Shown: piece by piece, positions 8,409 to 16,477 of the stretch
How the letters are laid out: each line of letters starts with the position of its first letter
Position numbering within the stretch: position 1 is the first letter of the stretch
Source of the DNA: Agitococcus lubricus
GTDB lineage: Bacteria; Pseudomonadota; Gammaproteobacteria; Pseudomonadales; Moraxellaceae
Assembly: GCF_003051055.1 (NCBI RefSeq)
Contig: NZ_QAON01000004.1
Location: 62,001 to 126,000, forward strand
DNA: 64,000 nt
Direction of reading: 5' to 3'
Made by a program: the position numbers and the translations under genes
Notes under the pieces: generated by a model
Seen by the model: the letters and a program-made list of their open reading frames with translations, nothing else
What the model was told of the DNA's origin: nothing
The model's database searches: none

Positions 8409-9254
8409 CTATGCGCGACGCTGTATAGGGCTGACCAAGACAGGCGCACGTAATGGATGTACTTCTGCTCTGCTCGTTGTTTGAGGCTCTACGTTCAGGG
8501 CATCTCGACGGCCTTTACTCGAGGCTTTGCTGAGATATTTGAGCACGTATTTACCCAAATTTTCTAAATCCAGCACCCCCACACAAGGTAACTCCGTACC
8601 GCGTCGCCATTCGGGATTACATTCTTCAAAAAAGCGAATCTTGCGATTTTGATGACGTAATGTGTCATCAATCTCGGCGACATCGCCCTTTAAGCATTGA
8701 TAATCATGGCCAAAATCCAATACACGTTTCTCGGCATCATAGTAGTCAGCAAACATTTGCTGACAATAATCATCCACAACGTCGGCTAAGTAACCATGCG
8801 TATTTGAAGGATTGGGATAATAGGTGGTAAAGTTATTGGCTAATAACAAGTAGGTTTTGAAACCCTTAGAGATTAACAACCAATAAAGGGTTTGACGGGG
8901 GTGACGTGCCTTTTCTAAGACCACAAATTTATAAAATGCAACCTGTAACGCACGCGAACCCCAATAGGCTCGTTCAATGATGGTATCGCCACTAAAAACA
9001 GCGCGTGCTTTTTCGCCTTTGACCATCAAATCACTGGTGACAATGGTAGAAAAACCGACAATACGTTGCTCTTTAGGGCAAGTTAAAATAAATGCGCCTG
9101 TTTTTTTACTCAAATCGCGTAAAAAAATATCCCACGAGGTATTTTCATAATATTGTGAGTAAATGCCATACATTTGACGAATATCATGTACGTCAATTTT
9201 ATGTAATGGGTAATACTTAGCGTTTAGCTTTGGCGTGTTGGTTTGAGCTTTCAT
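8409..9254 (-). CDS. GNAT-like protein of unknown function
   Basis: A 281-residue soluble protein. The N-terminal half resembles a single acyl-CoA acetyltransferase fold: FLRDLSKKTGAFILTC, then VGFSTIVTSDLMVKG, then a GDTIIERAYWGSRALQVAF segment at the place where GNAT proteins bind the acyl-CoA pyrophosphate. The C-terminal third is unfamiliar, with a basic tail from about residue 240. It lies 118 bp upstream of the GH3 gene on the same strand, so it may be the first gene of that operon or a separately transcribed companion. AAGAAG stands just ahead of the ATG. No specific family name is recognised. Confidence 0.6.
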   Translation of the reverse strand: MKAQTNTPKLNAKYYPLHKIDVHDIRQMYGIYSQYYENTSWDIFLRDLSKKTGAFILTCPKEQRIVGFSTIVTSDLMVKGEKARAVFSGDTIIERAYWGSRALQVAFYKFVVLEKARHPRQTLYWLLISKGFKTYLLLANNFTTYYPNPSNTHGYLADVVDDYCQQMFADYYDAEKRVLDFGHDYQCLKGDVAEIDDTLRHQNRKIRFFEECNPEWRRGTELPCVGVLDLENLGKYVLKYLSKASSKGRRDALNVEPQTTSRAEVHPLRAPVLVSPIQRRA

Positions 9255-9273
9255 AGTTTTCTTCTTATTAGTG

Positions 9274-9360
9274 AGGTCTTACGCATCTCTCGACGAATAA
9301 CGCATCAACAGCGCACCCAATTTGCACATACAGGACTCAACGCATGTAGTGCGTAAGCCT
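9274..9360. repeat. Degenerate short repeat with inverted ends, in a 394-bp intergenic region
   Basis: The gene-free stretch 9255-9648 separates the divergent GNAT-like and AraC genes. In it, AGGTCTTACGCA (9274-9285) is an imperfect inverse of TGCGTAAGCCT (9350-9360). A second copy of the motif (GCGTAAGCCC) follows near 9443. The right end matches 808-829 closely. It looks like a decayed member of the AGGACTTGCGC repeat family seen at 26998-27086. No clear promoter could be assigned. Confidence 0.45.
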
Positions 9361-9648
9361 ATGGCGTGGCCTGTTTAGCAAAAATGTCTTTTGACTAACC
9401 ACCCCTGCCTTAACCCATTAGGTATGCCGAAATACGTCACCGCGTAAGCCCTTTGCTAAGCAAAGAACAAGGATGCGGGAAATGTTTTATTGTGTGTGGC
9501 TGTAATTTTCGTCGCCTTTTTGCTACCAGTCATCTATTTTTTCGGCCAAGTTATATGCAAAAACGGCCAAACCTCCAAAATAGCATAGCCCTTTCTACAG
9601 TGCGCGCGTACACTAGCTTTACTCAAAAAACAACAATAATTTTATGCT

Positions 9649-10686
9649 ATGAACATCAACGACCTCCCTTTTTTGCCCGTTGTCTATCTCAACAAATTAG
9701 TTGAACTGATGGCCGAAGAACGTATTCAAGCCGAATACATTTTACGTGACTGTGGTATTAACGCCTCAGTGCTTAACAAACCCGAAGCCTTTTTATCGGT
9801 ATATCAAGTACGTGCCGTGGTTAGCCATTATTTGGGCTTAACGGCACAAAGCCATGCCGCTATTCGTTACGGCCAGCGTTTAGATTTGATGACTCACGGT
9901 TTATTTGGTTTTGTCTTTACGTCACGACTGCCTTTTCGTGAGTTCATGACCACCATTTATCATTATCTGCAAGTGCGTTTGCCTTTATTGGTGTTAGAGA
10001 TGCGCCATGAAAACGATTACATTGCACTACGGGTCTCTTATAAACAGCCGCTAAATGAGCTTGAAGCCTTTGTCACTCAAGCATTCTTAACCAGCCTGTA
10101 TACCTTAGTCTCCTTGATTAGTAAAAATATTAGCTTGCATTTTCAATCACATATCCTCAGTAATACCCATAACCTTGAGCAAGTATTAGCCGCCCATATT
10201 GAGCTAAATGCCAGTTATAACGAAATTCGTTTTTATGCCGCCGAGTCCCATCAAACACGGCTACCGACAACCGTGAATCTGCAAACAACTGAGCATGACC
10301 CATTTTATGAGCATAGTCTCGTGGTTAGAATGCGAAATTACATTTTGCGTCATGTTGATGAGGCGCTAAGTGCAGAAGATGTTGCCAATCACTTAAATAT
10401 GAGTGTACGTACCCTACGTCGCCGTTTAGCGGACATTGGCATGAGCTTTAATGAAATTCGTTTAGAAGTCAGAATGCAAACCGCACAGCGCTACTTAAAA
10501 ACTTCCAATCAAAGCATTGAACGGATTGCCAATTTAGTTGGCTATAGTGACCAAGCCAGCTTTACCCGTGCATTTCAAAAATGGTCAAACGAAACGCCCG
10601 ATACCTTACGTCGACGTTATCGCGTCAAACAACAACACGGACACAAGCACACGCAGACAGCGGCGACAATAATCAATACGCATTAG
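9649..10686 (+). CDS. AraC-family transcriptional regulator
   Basis: A 345-residue regulator. Residues 1-190 match the arabinose-binding-type N-terminal domain found in OruR/ArgR-like and virulence AraC proteins of Pseudomonadales. Residues about 225-325 hold the double helix-turn-helix: NHLNMSVRTLRRRLADIGMS and the ending IERIANLVGYSDQASFTRAFQKWSNETP, both highly typical. It is divergent from the GNAT-like/GH3/efflux genes, the usual position for a local regulator, and 62 bp upstream of the solute-binding-like gene on the same strand. Its targets are not known. No Shine-Dalgarno is visible before the ATG. Confidence 0.88.
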   Translation: MNINDLPFLPVVYLNKLVELMAEERIQAEYILRDCGINASVLNKPEAFLSVYQVRAVVSHYLGLTAQSHAAIRYGQRLDLMTHGLFGFVFTSRLPFREFMTTIYHYLQVRLPLLVLEMRHENDYIALRVSYKQPLNELEAFVTQAFLTSLYTLVSLISKNISLHFQSHILSNTHNLEQVLAAHIELNASYNEIRFYAAESHQTRLPTTVNLQTTEHDPFYEHSLVVRMRNYILRHVDEALSAEDVANHLNMSVRTLRRRLADIGMSFNEIRLEVRMQTAQRYLKTSNQSIERIANLVGYSDQASFTRAFQKWSNETPDTLRRRYRVKQQHGHKHTQTAATIINTH

Positions 10687-10748
10687 TAGGATTGCTAGGT
10701 ATACTACGCCATTTCCGCGTATCAGGATTGTTTTAGAAGGATATTTAG

Positions 10749-11738
10749 ATGTTTGGCCGTCTACTCCGTGTACTTAGCGTGTATGTATTGAGCAGCTATA
10801 GTGTGTTTAGTTATGGGCAAAGCCTGTGTGTGTTTGATGTTCTTGGTGTACAAGGCCCCTTTTATGGGGCGATGCGTGAATACGCAACCCAAGCCAATAA
10901 ATGGCAAGTGACGCTTGAGCTTCGCGCTTACAAAGATGAACAACAACTATATGACGATTACCAACAAGGACACTGTGATGCTGCGTTAATGACAGGCATT
11001 CGCGTACGTGACTTTAATTTATTCAGTAGCAGTATTGAAGCGATTGGGGCTATTCAGAACTATCCACAATTACGTGCAACCATAGACACCCTTTCTCGCC
11101 CCGAAGCGGCCAAACTACTGTCGGGTGATGGTCATGAAGTGGGCGGCATTTTACCTGTTGGCTCTGTGTTTTTATTCCTAAATGACCGCGCCATCAACTC
11201 AGTAGACAAATTACGTGGCAAAAAAGTCGCTGTTCTCGACCACGATATCGTGCAAATTAAACTGGCAGAACGGCTAGGCTTTCAGGCCTTAGCGTCCGAT
11301 ATTCAACATTTTGCTAGCAAATTTAATGAAGGCATCACCGACTTGGCGGTATCACCTGCCCTTGCTTATTTACCTTTAGAATTATACCAAGGCGTCGGTA
11401 ATAAAGGCTTGGTACTCAATATGCCGATTGCTCAGCTCAGCCTACAAGTTCTACTGAAACAGGATAAATTTCCAACCGGCTTTGGCCAACAGTCACGCCG
11501 TTATTTTGCTAGCCAATTTGAGCAATTCTTAAAGCCCATTATCAAAGCAGAAGAAGAAATTCTTTATTTTTTTCCTGCACCTGATGGCGAATATGAAAAC
11601 TACCAACAGTTATTACGCAATGCCCGTATTAGTCTCACGGCAGATGGCATTTATGACAAAAAAATGATGGCCTTATTAAAGAAAATTCGTTGCCAACAAG
11701 CGCCACAAACTAACGAATGTGCAGATACTCAGGAGTAA
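10749..11738 (+). CDS. Exported solute-binding-like protein (TRAP/DctP-type fold)
   Basis: A 329-residue protein with a signal peptide (VYVLSSYSVFSYGQS). It then reads like a periplasmic binding protein: CVFDVLGVQGPFYGAMREYA, a central segment VGSVFLFLNDRAINSVDKLRGKKVAV typical of the hinge/helix region of TRAP-type receptors, and ITADLAVSPALAYLPLELYQ. No membrane transporter gene accompanies it. Known orphans of this type in Moraxellaceae-like genomes are annotated only as putative solute-binding proteins. GGAT 6 nt before the ATG serves as ribosome site. The next gene begins 4 bp after the stop. Confidence 0.65.
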   Translation: MFGRLLRVLSVYVLSSYSVFSYGQSLCVFDVLGVQGPFYGAMREYATQANKWQVTLELRAYKDEQQLYDDYQQGHCDAALMTGIRVRDFNLFSSSIEAIGAIQNYPQLRATIDTLSRPEAAKLLSGDGHEVGGILPVGSVFLFLNDRAINSVDKLRGKKVAVLDHDIVQIKLAERLGFQALASDIQHFASKFNEGITDLAVSPALAYLPLELYQGVGNKGLVLNMPIAQLSLQVLLKQDKFPTGFGQQSRRYFASQFEQFLKPIIKAEEEILYFFPAPDGEYENYQQLLRNARISLTADGIYDKKMMALLKKIRCQQAPQTNECADTQE

Positions 11739-11742
11739 AGCC

Positions 11743-12201
11743 ATGAAAGTAGGTTACCCTTTATTGGTGTGTGCTGTCTGTTGTTATACGCCATTTGTTA
11801 TGGCCGCAGATATTTCAAAAAAACAAAGCGAAGCCTTTATAGAAAACTTTTATCGCGCGATTGAGCAGCGCGATGAAAAAAAGCTGTTCGCGATGCTAAC
11901 ACCAGAAGCACAGATAAAACTAAGATTGGATAAAATGCAACAAACCTTTAGTTTGAGCCGCAGCGATTTTATGCAGCAACTTAAAGCCACTTGGCGTTTT
12001 AGCCAACATCAGCGTTTTAACCTTAAACAGTTTATCTTAACTGAAAACGCTGGCCAACAAGCCAAGGTGAGTTATGAACTCATTGACCAAAAACGTTTAT
12101 TAAATGAAGAATTAACATATCACCAACAGGTTCAAGTCACCCTCCAACAACATGATGAGCAACTGCAAATTACTCATCTTATGATACAGTCGAATATGTA
12201 A
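11743..12201 (+). CDS. Exported NTF2-like protein, function unknown
   Basis: A 152-residue protein. The start is the ATG after AGGAG, giving a signal peptide (MKVGYPLLVCAVCCY...VMAADI); an earlier in-frame ATG would overlap the previous gene. The mature part (FIENFYRAIEQRDEKKLFAML...) has the helix-sheet pattern of small NTF2/SnoaL-like domains, which bind small ligands or subunits in a cone-shaped pocket. The 4-bp gap to the upstream binding-protein gene argues for joint expression of the two exported proteins. The fold assignment is by pattern only. Confidence 0.6.
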   Translation: MKVGYPLLVCAVCCYTPFVMAADISKKQSEAFIENFYRAIEQRDEKKLFAMLTPEAQIKLRLDKMQQTFSLSRSDFMQQLKATWRFSQHQRFNLKQFILTENAGQQAKVSYELIDQKRLLNEELTYHQQVQVTLQQHDEQLQITHLMIQSNM

Positions 12202-12206
12202 TCACT

Positions 12207-12866
12207 ATGATGGAACTTCATCCTATAGAAATAAATCCTGCCACACCCGCTACTGCTGCCGTCATTTGGCTACATGGTTTAGGCGCAAGTGGGGATGATT
12301 TTGTCCCCATTATTCCCGAACTTAAATTGCCTAAAACCTTGGCTATTCGTTTTATTTTTCCGCAAGCACCACAAATCGCGGTCACTATTAATGGCGGTTA
12401 TATTATGCCCGCGTGGTATGACATTACTGCCATGAACCTTGAACGTGAGATTGACGAATCTCAACTGCTGGCCTCGAGTGATGCGATTAAACAATTGATT
12501 GACCGAGAAGTGACGCGTGGTATTCCCAGTGAGCGGATTTTTTTGGCTGGCTTTTCTCAGGGAGGCGCGGTTGCGTATCACACAGCGCTGACCTACCACC
12601 GACCGCTAGGTGGTTTGTTAGCACTCTCCACTTATTTTGCCACACACAAACATATTGTCATTCACCCTGCTAATCAACACCTGCCAATTGCGATTTTTCA
12701 TGGCATTTATGACAGTGTAGTTAATGAATTATTAGGTAACCAAGCCTTACATTATTTACGTAATCAGGGTTATCAACCCTACTACCGGAGTTATGAAATG
12801 GAACATGAAGTGTGTTTAGAGGAGGTCATGGATATTTCGAATTGGTTGCAAGCAAGGCTTAAATAA
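12207..12866 (+). CDS. estB: Carboxylesterase / acyl-protein thioesterase-like hydrolase
   Basis: A 219-residue alpha/beta hydrolase of the phospholipase/carboxylesterase family (Pseudomonas carboxylesterase II, eukaryotic acyl-protein thioesterase). It hydrolyses short carboxylic esters or thioesters in the cytoplasm. Visible are the oxyanion motif VIWLHGLGASGDDF, nucleophile Ser in GFSQGG (about residue 115), the acid Asp in HGIYDSVV and the catalytic His in MEHEVC. The symbol is by family resemblance. It begins 5 bp after the NTF2-like gene, closing a three-gene run, and is followed by a hairpin terminator. Confidence 0.85.
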   Translation: MMELHPIEINPATPATAAVIWLHGLGASGDDFVPIIPELKLPKTLAIRFIFPQAPQIAVTINGGYIMPAWYDITAMNLEREIDESQLLASSDAIKQLIDREVTRGIPSERIFLAGFSQGGAVAYHTALTYHRPLGGLLALSTYFATHKHIVIHPANQHLPIAIFHGIYDSVVNELLGNQALHYLRNQGYQPYYRSYEMEHEVCLEEVMDISNWLQARLK

Positions 12867-12916
12867 TTTTTATTATTGACATAAAGCAATAAACTTCTTA
12901 AACTGAAGTTGTTCAG

Positions 12917-12973
12917 CCCACGGCTTCGTCTAAGTTTATTTTGTAATAACTAGGCCTTACCCGTGGGTTTTTT
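12917..12973 (+). terminator. Terminator-like hairpin with a long loop
   Basis: CCCACGG (12917-12923) pairs with CCGTGGG (12961-12967), followed by a six-T run, as in a Rho-independent terminator for the esterase gene. The 37-nt intervening sequence is unusually long and can itself fold (CTAAGTTTATT against AATAACTAG). A second small hairpin precedes it at about 12892-12909. A terminator is the simplest reading; a short structured RNA ending here is possible. Confidence 0.55.
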
Positions 12974-12994
12974 ATTTGTGGTGAAGCTAAAAAT

Positions 12995-13760
12995 ATGGAT
13001 ATTAAAATAGCATTTCTCATTGATGGGTCTTTTTTTTCTGAACCGCTTGCAATTTTTTAAACGGAAATATTACTTATCTAAACCTGATTTAACATCAGAG
13101 CAAATTGTTCTTGTTATACAACAGATTATTAAAAAACATCTATTCAACTGCCCAAAAAATATTTATCAACACACATACCGAATTTTTTACTACGACTCCC
13201 CGCCACTAACTATTAAAGTACATTTACCACTTCTCAATCAAGGTGAAACACATAAACGAGTTTTAGACTTCGCCAAAGATAAGAAAAATATACAGCGTAG
13301 TGAAATTTTAGAACGACTCAAAAAACAGCCTAAATTTGCATTATGTTTAGGCTCTATCAAACATGAGAAACAATGGAAATTGAAAGATACGACTCTCAAT
13401 AAACTGTTACGAGAAGAAATATATTTTGAACAACTTTCTAATGAGGACTTCTATTATGAAATGAGACAAAAAGGTGTTGATATTAAATTAGGCATTGATA
13501 TTTCCACATTAGCACAACAAAAATTGGTTAATAAAATTATACTCATTGCTGGCGATAGCGATTTTGTACCAGCGGCCAAACTCGCACGAATCCACGGCAT
13601 CGATTTTGTGTTAGACGCCTTACATAATAATATTGATGAGTCATTACATGAACATATAGACGGATTAGTTTCTTATGATTTGGTTGCCATTCTTAAAGAT
13701 ATTTTAGCTGTAGAACCTGACATAAAACCAAACTGGTGGACAGCCAATACGAATCCCTAA
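12995..13760 (+). pseudogene. NYN-domain (DUF88/LabA-like) nuclease gene with a frameshift in a T tract
   Basis: NYN domains are PIN-like RNases with a cluster of acidic residues. The natural start, ATG at 12995, reads MDIKIAFLIDGSFF, carrying the first catalytic Asp. At an eight-T run (13030-13037) the frame breaks and would stop at a TAA 12 codons later. Removing one T joins perfectly to FFLNRLQFFKRKYY and the rest of the protein up to 13760, including the second acidic motif IAGDSDFVPAAKLAR near the C-terminus. Read alone, the downstream frame would begin at a TTG inside the domain and lack the first Asp. The cause may be a sequencing error, a real mutation, phase variation or programmed slippage. 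The repaired protein is about 255 residues. Confidence 0.75.
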
Positions 13761-14464
13761 AACAAACGCCCAATCAAAGCCGTCACGGCAGTTTCAACCC
13801 GCAAAATTCGCTCACCTAAACCAACAGGTGTAAATCCGTGTTCAGCCAATAAATTCACTTCATAGGGAATAAACCCACCTTCACAACCAATTGCTAAGGT
13901 GACGGCCTGTTGTACATCGCGTGGACATGGTTGTTCTGCAACAGGATGAGCCACCAATTTTAAGCTATCCCCTGCTAAACTTGTTAATCTATCTTCGACA
14001 AACGGTTTAAAACGTTTTTCTAAGATGATTTCGGGTAAAACCGTGTCTTTGCCTTGTTCTAAACCTAAAATAAGTTGCTCTTGAATGGCGTCTGGTTGCA
14101 AAAAAGGGCTATCCCAAAAACTCTTTTCTACGCGATAACTATTCATCAACACGACACGGTCAACCCCCATGGTGGCAACGGTTTGAAAAATCCGCTTGAG
14201 CATTTTTGGACGCGGTAAGGCGAGCAACAAGGTTAACGGTAGCTTTGGCGGAGGAGCTTGGTCTAACTCAAAACGCAATTGCAAGGATTGTTTATCTAAA
14301 TGAATAATTTCCGCATTACCCATTAAGCCACTCAACATTCCTACGCGCAACTGCTGCCCTACTTGTGCTTGGTGAACTTCTAAAACGTGCTGCAAACGGC
14401 GGCCTGATAGGGTTGCTATATTAGATTGAGGACAGTCTTCGGGGGTGAGGAGGATGAGGTTCAT
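13757..14464 (-). CDS. rsmE: 16S rRNA (uracil-1498-N3)-methyltransferase
   Basis: A 235-residue SPOUT-class methyltransferase that modifies U1498 of 16S rRNA with S-adenosylmethionine. The N-terminal PUA-like part (RRLQHVLEVHQAQVGQQLRVG) is followed by the knotted domain. The SAM-binding end shows LAIGCEGGFIPYEVNLL and LGERILRVETAVTALIG, the family hallmark. Its ATG shares one base with the stop of vapC (TAATG), so it is translationally coupled to a toxin gene. The 3' end overlaps the convergent NYN gene by 4 bp. Confidence 0.93.
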   Translation of the reverse strand: MNLILLTPEDCPQSNIATLSGRRLQHVLEVHQAQVGQQLRVGMLSGLMGNAEIIHLDKQSLQLRFELDQAPPPKLPLTLLLALPRPKMLKRIFQTVATMGVDRVVLMNSYRVEKSFWDSPFLQPDAIQEQLILGLEQGKDTVLPEIILEKRFKPFVEDRLTSLAGDSLKLVAHPVAEQPCPRDVQQAVTLAIGCEGGFIPYEVNLLAEHGFTPVGLGERILRVETAVTALIGRLF

Positions 14465-14844
14465 TAATGTGTCAGTGGTAAATAAGCAATATTAAAACGT
14501 GTTGCTAAACTTAATAAACGCTTGTCTAAAGTCCATAATTGAGTGTTGGGTGTTAATATGGTTGATGCTAAAAGTGTCATATCTATCAGTCCACAGCCTA
14601 AACCATACAGTTTATGTGTTTCAACAAAGACACTGACTTCATCTAAATTGGCTTGTTGGCAATGTTTTAACAAAGCAATATTAGCTAATGTTTTTTGTCG
14701 TGGTTCGGGTGGTGTGCCACAACGCAACTCACCTATTATCATTGGATGAGTCATTGCAGCATCTATACTCAACAAATGAACTAACTGTTGATTCCCGTGT
14801 TTAAAAAAATGCACCCACATTGAAGTATCGATTAGGACATTCAT
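14464..14844 (-). CDS. vapC: VapC-type PIN-domain toxin (putative RNase)
   Basis: A 126-residue PIN-domain protein. Acidic active-site residues are placed as in VapC toxins: Asp in [11 protein letters not shown], Glu in MIIGELRCG, Asp in [10 protein letters not shown] and Asp in [12 protein letters not shown]. VapC toxins cleave tRNA or rRNA and are silenced by VapB binding. It overlaps vapB by 4 bp (ATGA) and rsmE by 1 bp, giving a three-gene chain. All four acidic positions are kept, so it looks active. The target is unknown. Confidence 0.85.
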   Translation of the reverse strand: MNVLIDTSMWVHFFKHGNQQLVHLLSIDAAMTHPMIIGELRCGTPPEPRQKTLANIALLKHCQQANLDEVSVFVETHKLYGLGCGLIDMTLLASTILTPNTQLWTLDKRLLSLATRFNIAYLPLTH

Positions 14845-15047
14845 TCGCTAAATTTATCCTCTATACGACGAGGAATATCTGTCATATTGGGTGCTGTTCC
14901 TGCTAACGCTGCTAACCTTTGTGCTGCCTGGACACGAATAAATGTTTTAATCGCCTCTTTAAATAGTTCGCTTTTTTCCATGTTGGTATCCGCCAGCTCT
15001 AAGGCTTGTTGATATAAACTATCATCAATAGTCACTGTAGTACGCAT
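14841..15047 (-). CDS. vapB: VapB-type antitoxin
   Basis: A 68-residue protein starting [20 protein letters not shown], the ribbon-helix-helix DNA-binding opening of VapB antitoxins. A C-terminal region ([17 protein letters not shown]) would wrap the toxin. The start is the ATG just before this motif; a longer in-frame reading adds a low-complexity stretch with no family match. It sits directly upstream of vapC with a 4-bp overlap, the standard antitoxin-toxin order. The operon is probably autorepressed through the palindrome at 15072-15085. Confidence 0.85.
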   Translation of the reverse strand: MRTTVTIDDSLYQQALELADTNMEKSELFKEAIKTFIRVQAAQRLAALAGTAPNMTDIPRRIEDKFSE

Positions 15048-15071
15048 AATCAAAACACCAAAATCATCATC

Positions 15072-15085
15072 ATTTGAGTACAAAT
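15072..15085. promoter_or_regulatory. vapB: Possible VapB operator
   Basis: ATTTG-AGTA-CAAAT is a perfect 5-bp inverted repeat centred about 32 bp upstream of the vapB start. RHH antitoxins commonly repress by binding such palindromes over their own promoter. Placement is the only support. Confidence 0.4.
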
Positions 15086-15119
15086 ATAACATCAAAAAGC
15101 ATTACTACAATAGGAGCTG

Positions 15120-16394
15120 TTATTTTTTTAAGGCCAACACGTCATCTACAATCGCTAAATGTTTTTTCAACGCCCCTTTATTGGCATTAACCACGGCTAA
15201 CCCTGCTTGTCCATCCTTTTGCTTTTGTTCAGGATTTGCTAACCATTCACAGACGATTTTTGCTAATTCTGTGGCATCATGACCTTGTTGTAATGCCCCT
15301 GCTTGCAGCAAAATATCGGTAATTTGTTTAAAGTTAAACATGGTCATGCCTGTGACAATTGGTACAGCCAAAGCAGCAGGTTCTAAGGGATTATGCCCTC
15401 CCACATTGACCAAAGACCCTCCCACAAACGCCACATCTGCCAAAGCAAACCATAGCAATAACTCCCCCATACTATCGCCCAAAAACACACGCACTTCGGG
15501 GGTAATTGCTTGTTGTTGGCTGCGTCGAGCTATGCTAAAGCCTTGTTTAGCAACTAAATCTGCAACCTTATCAAAACGCTCAGGATGACGTGGCACTAAA
15601 ATCAACAAAGCATTATTAAACTGTTGTTGAATCTGTTGAAATGCTGTCAACACGATTTCATCTTCACCTTCATGGGTACTTGCTGCCACCCAAATAGGCC
15701 GTGTTTGTAACTGCCATTGTTGTTTTAATTCATCTGCACGCAACGTTAAATCGTCAGGAATAGTTAAATCAAACTTTAAGCTACCTGTTACTTGAATTGT
15801 ACTTTCTGGCGTACCTAAGTCTTGAAATCGTTGTGCGGTATCTTGGTCTTGTGCCGCTAAAACGGTTAAGGCTTGTAACATCGGTGTTACTAAACTAGGA
15901 ATTTTGCCATAGCCTGTAGCTGATTTTGCCGACAAACGACCATTAGCTAACATGACAGGAATAGTGAGTTGCTTGGCTTGGTCAATTAAATTTGGCCATA
16001 ACTCTGTCTCCATCACAATAATCAATTTAGGCTGACATTTTTGTAGAAACCGACGCATTGCCCACGAATAATCATAAGGTAAATAGCATTGATGGACTTT
16101 ATCACCCCATAAGGCACGCGCGCGTTCTGCGCCTGTTGCAGTAGTGTTGGTAATAATCAGTGGCAAATGGGGATATTGTGTTAATAAAGCATTGACCAAA
16201 GGTTGTGAGGCTAAGGTTTCCCCCAAAGAGACGGCATGAATAATGATGCCACCTTGCGGCAACTTTTTATGACCACCAAAACGCTGTTCTATATTTTGCG
16301 CGTAAGCAGGTGTTTTTTTACCACGCCACAACAAACGCAAATAAACAAACGGCAATAACAAATGCAATAAAAAATTATAACGCCACGAAGTCAT
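15120..16394 (-). CDS. waaA: 3-deoxy-D-manno-octulosonic acid (Kdo) transferase
   Basis: A 424-residue GT30 enzyme that adds Kdo from CMP-Kdo to lipid IVA, the first step of LPS core assembly at the inner face of the inner membrane. An N-terminal membrane anchor (LLHLLLPFVYLRLLWRG) is followed by the donor-independent domain with HAVSLGETLASQPLV, where the Glu is the catalytic base. VMETELWPNL, VAASTHEGEDEIV and the C-terminal GGSLVNVGGHNPLEPAA complete the signature. Length is as usual. It is divergent from the FAD oxidoreductase gene across an 83-bp gap and opens the LPS region. Confidence 0.95.
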   Translation of the reverse strand: MTSWRYNFLLHLLLPFVYLRLLWRGKKTPAYAQNIEQRFGGHKKLPQGGIIIHAVSLGETLASQPLVNALLTQYPHLPLIITNTTATGAERARALWGDKVHQCYLPYDYSWAMRRFLQKCQPKLIIVMETELWPNLIDQAKQLTIPVMLANGRLSAKSATGYGKIPSLVTPMLQALTVLAAQDQDTAQRFQDLGTPESTIQVTGSLKFDLTIPDDLTLRADELKQQWQLQTRPIWVAASTHEGEDEIVLTAFQQIQQQFNNALLILVPRHPERFDKVADLVAKQGFSIARRSQQQAITPEVRVFLGDSMGELLLWFALADVAFVGGSLVNVGGHNPLEPAALAVPIVTGMTMFNFKQITDILLQAGALQQGHDATELAKIVCEWLANPEQKQKDGQAGLAVVNANKGALKKHLAIVDDVLALKK

Positions 16395-16477
16395 GCTAAG
16401 TTCCTAAATATTTGTCGCTTGGTATTCTCGCTAAGATGCGGCAAAATTGGCTAAATCCTGATTGTTGATAACTATTT

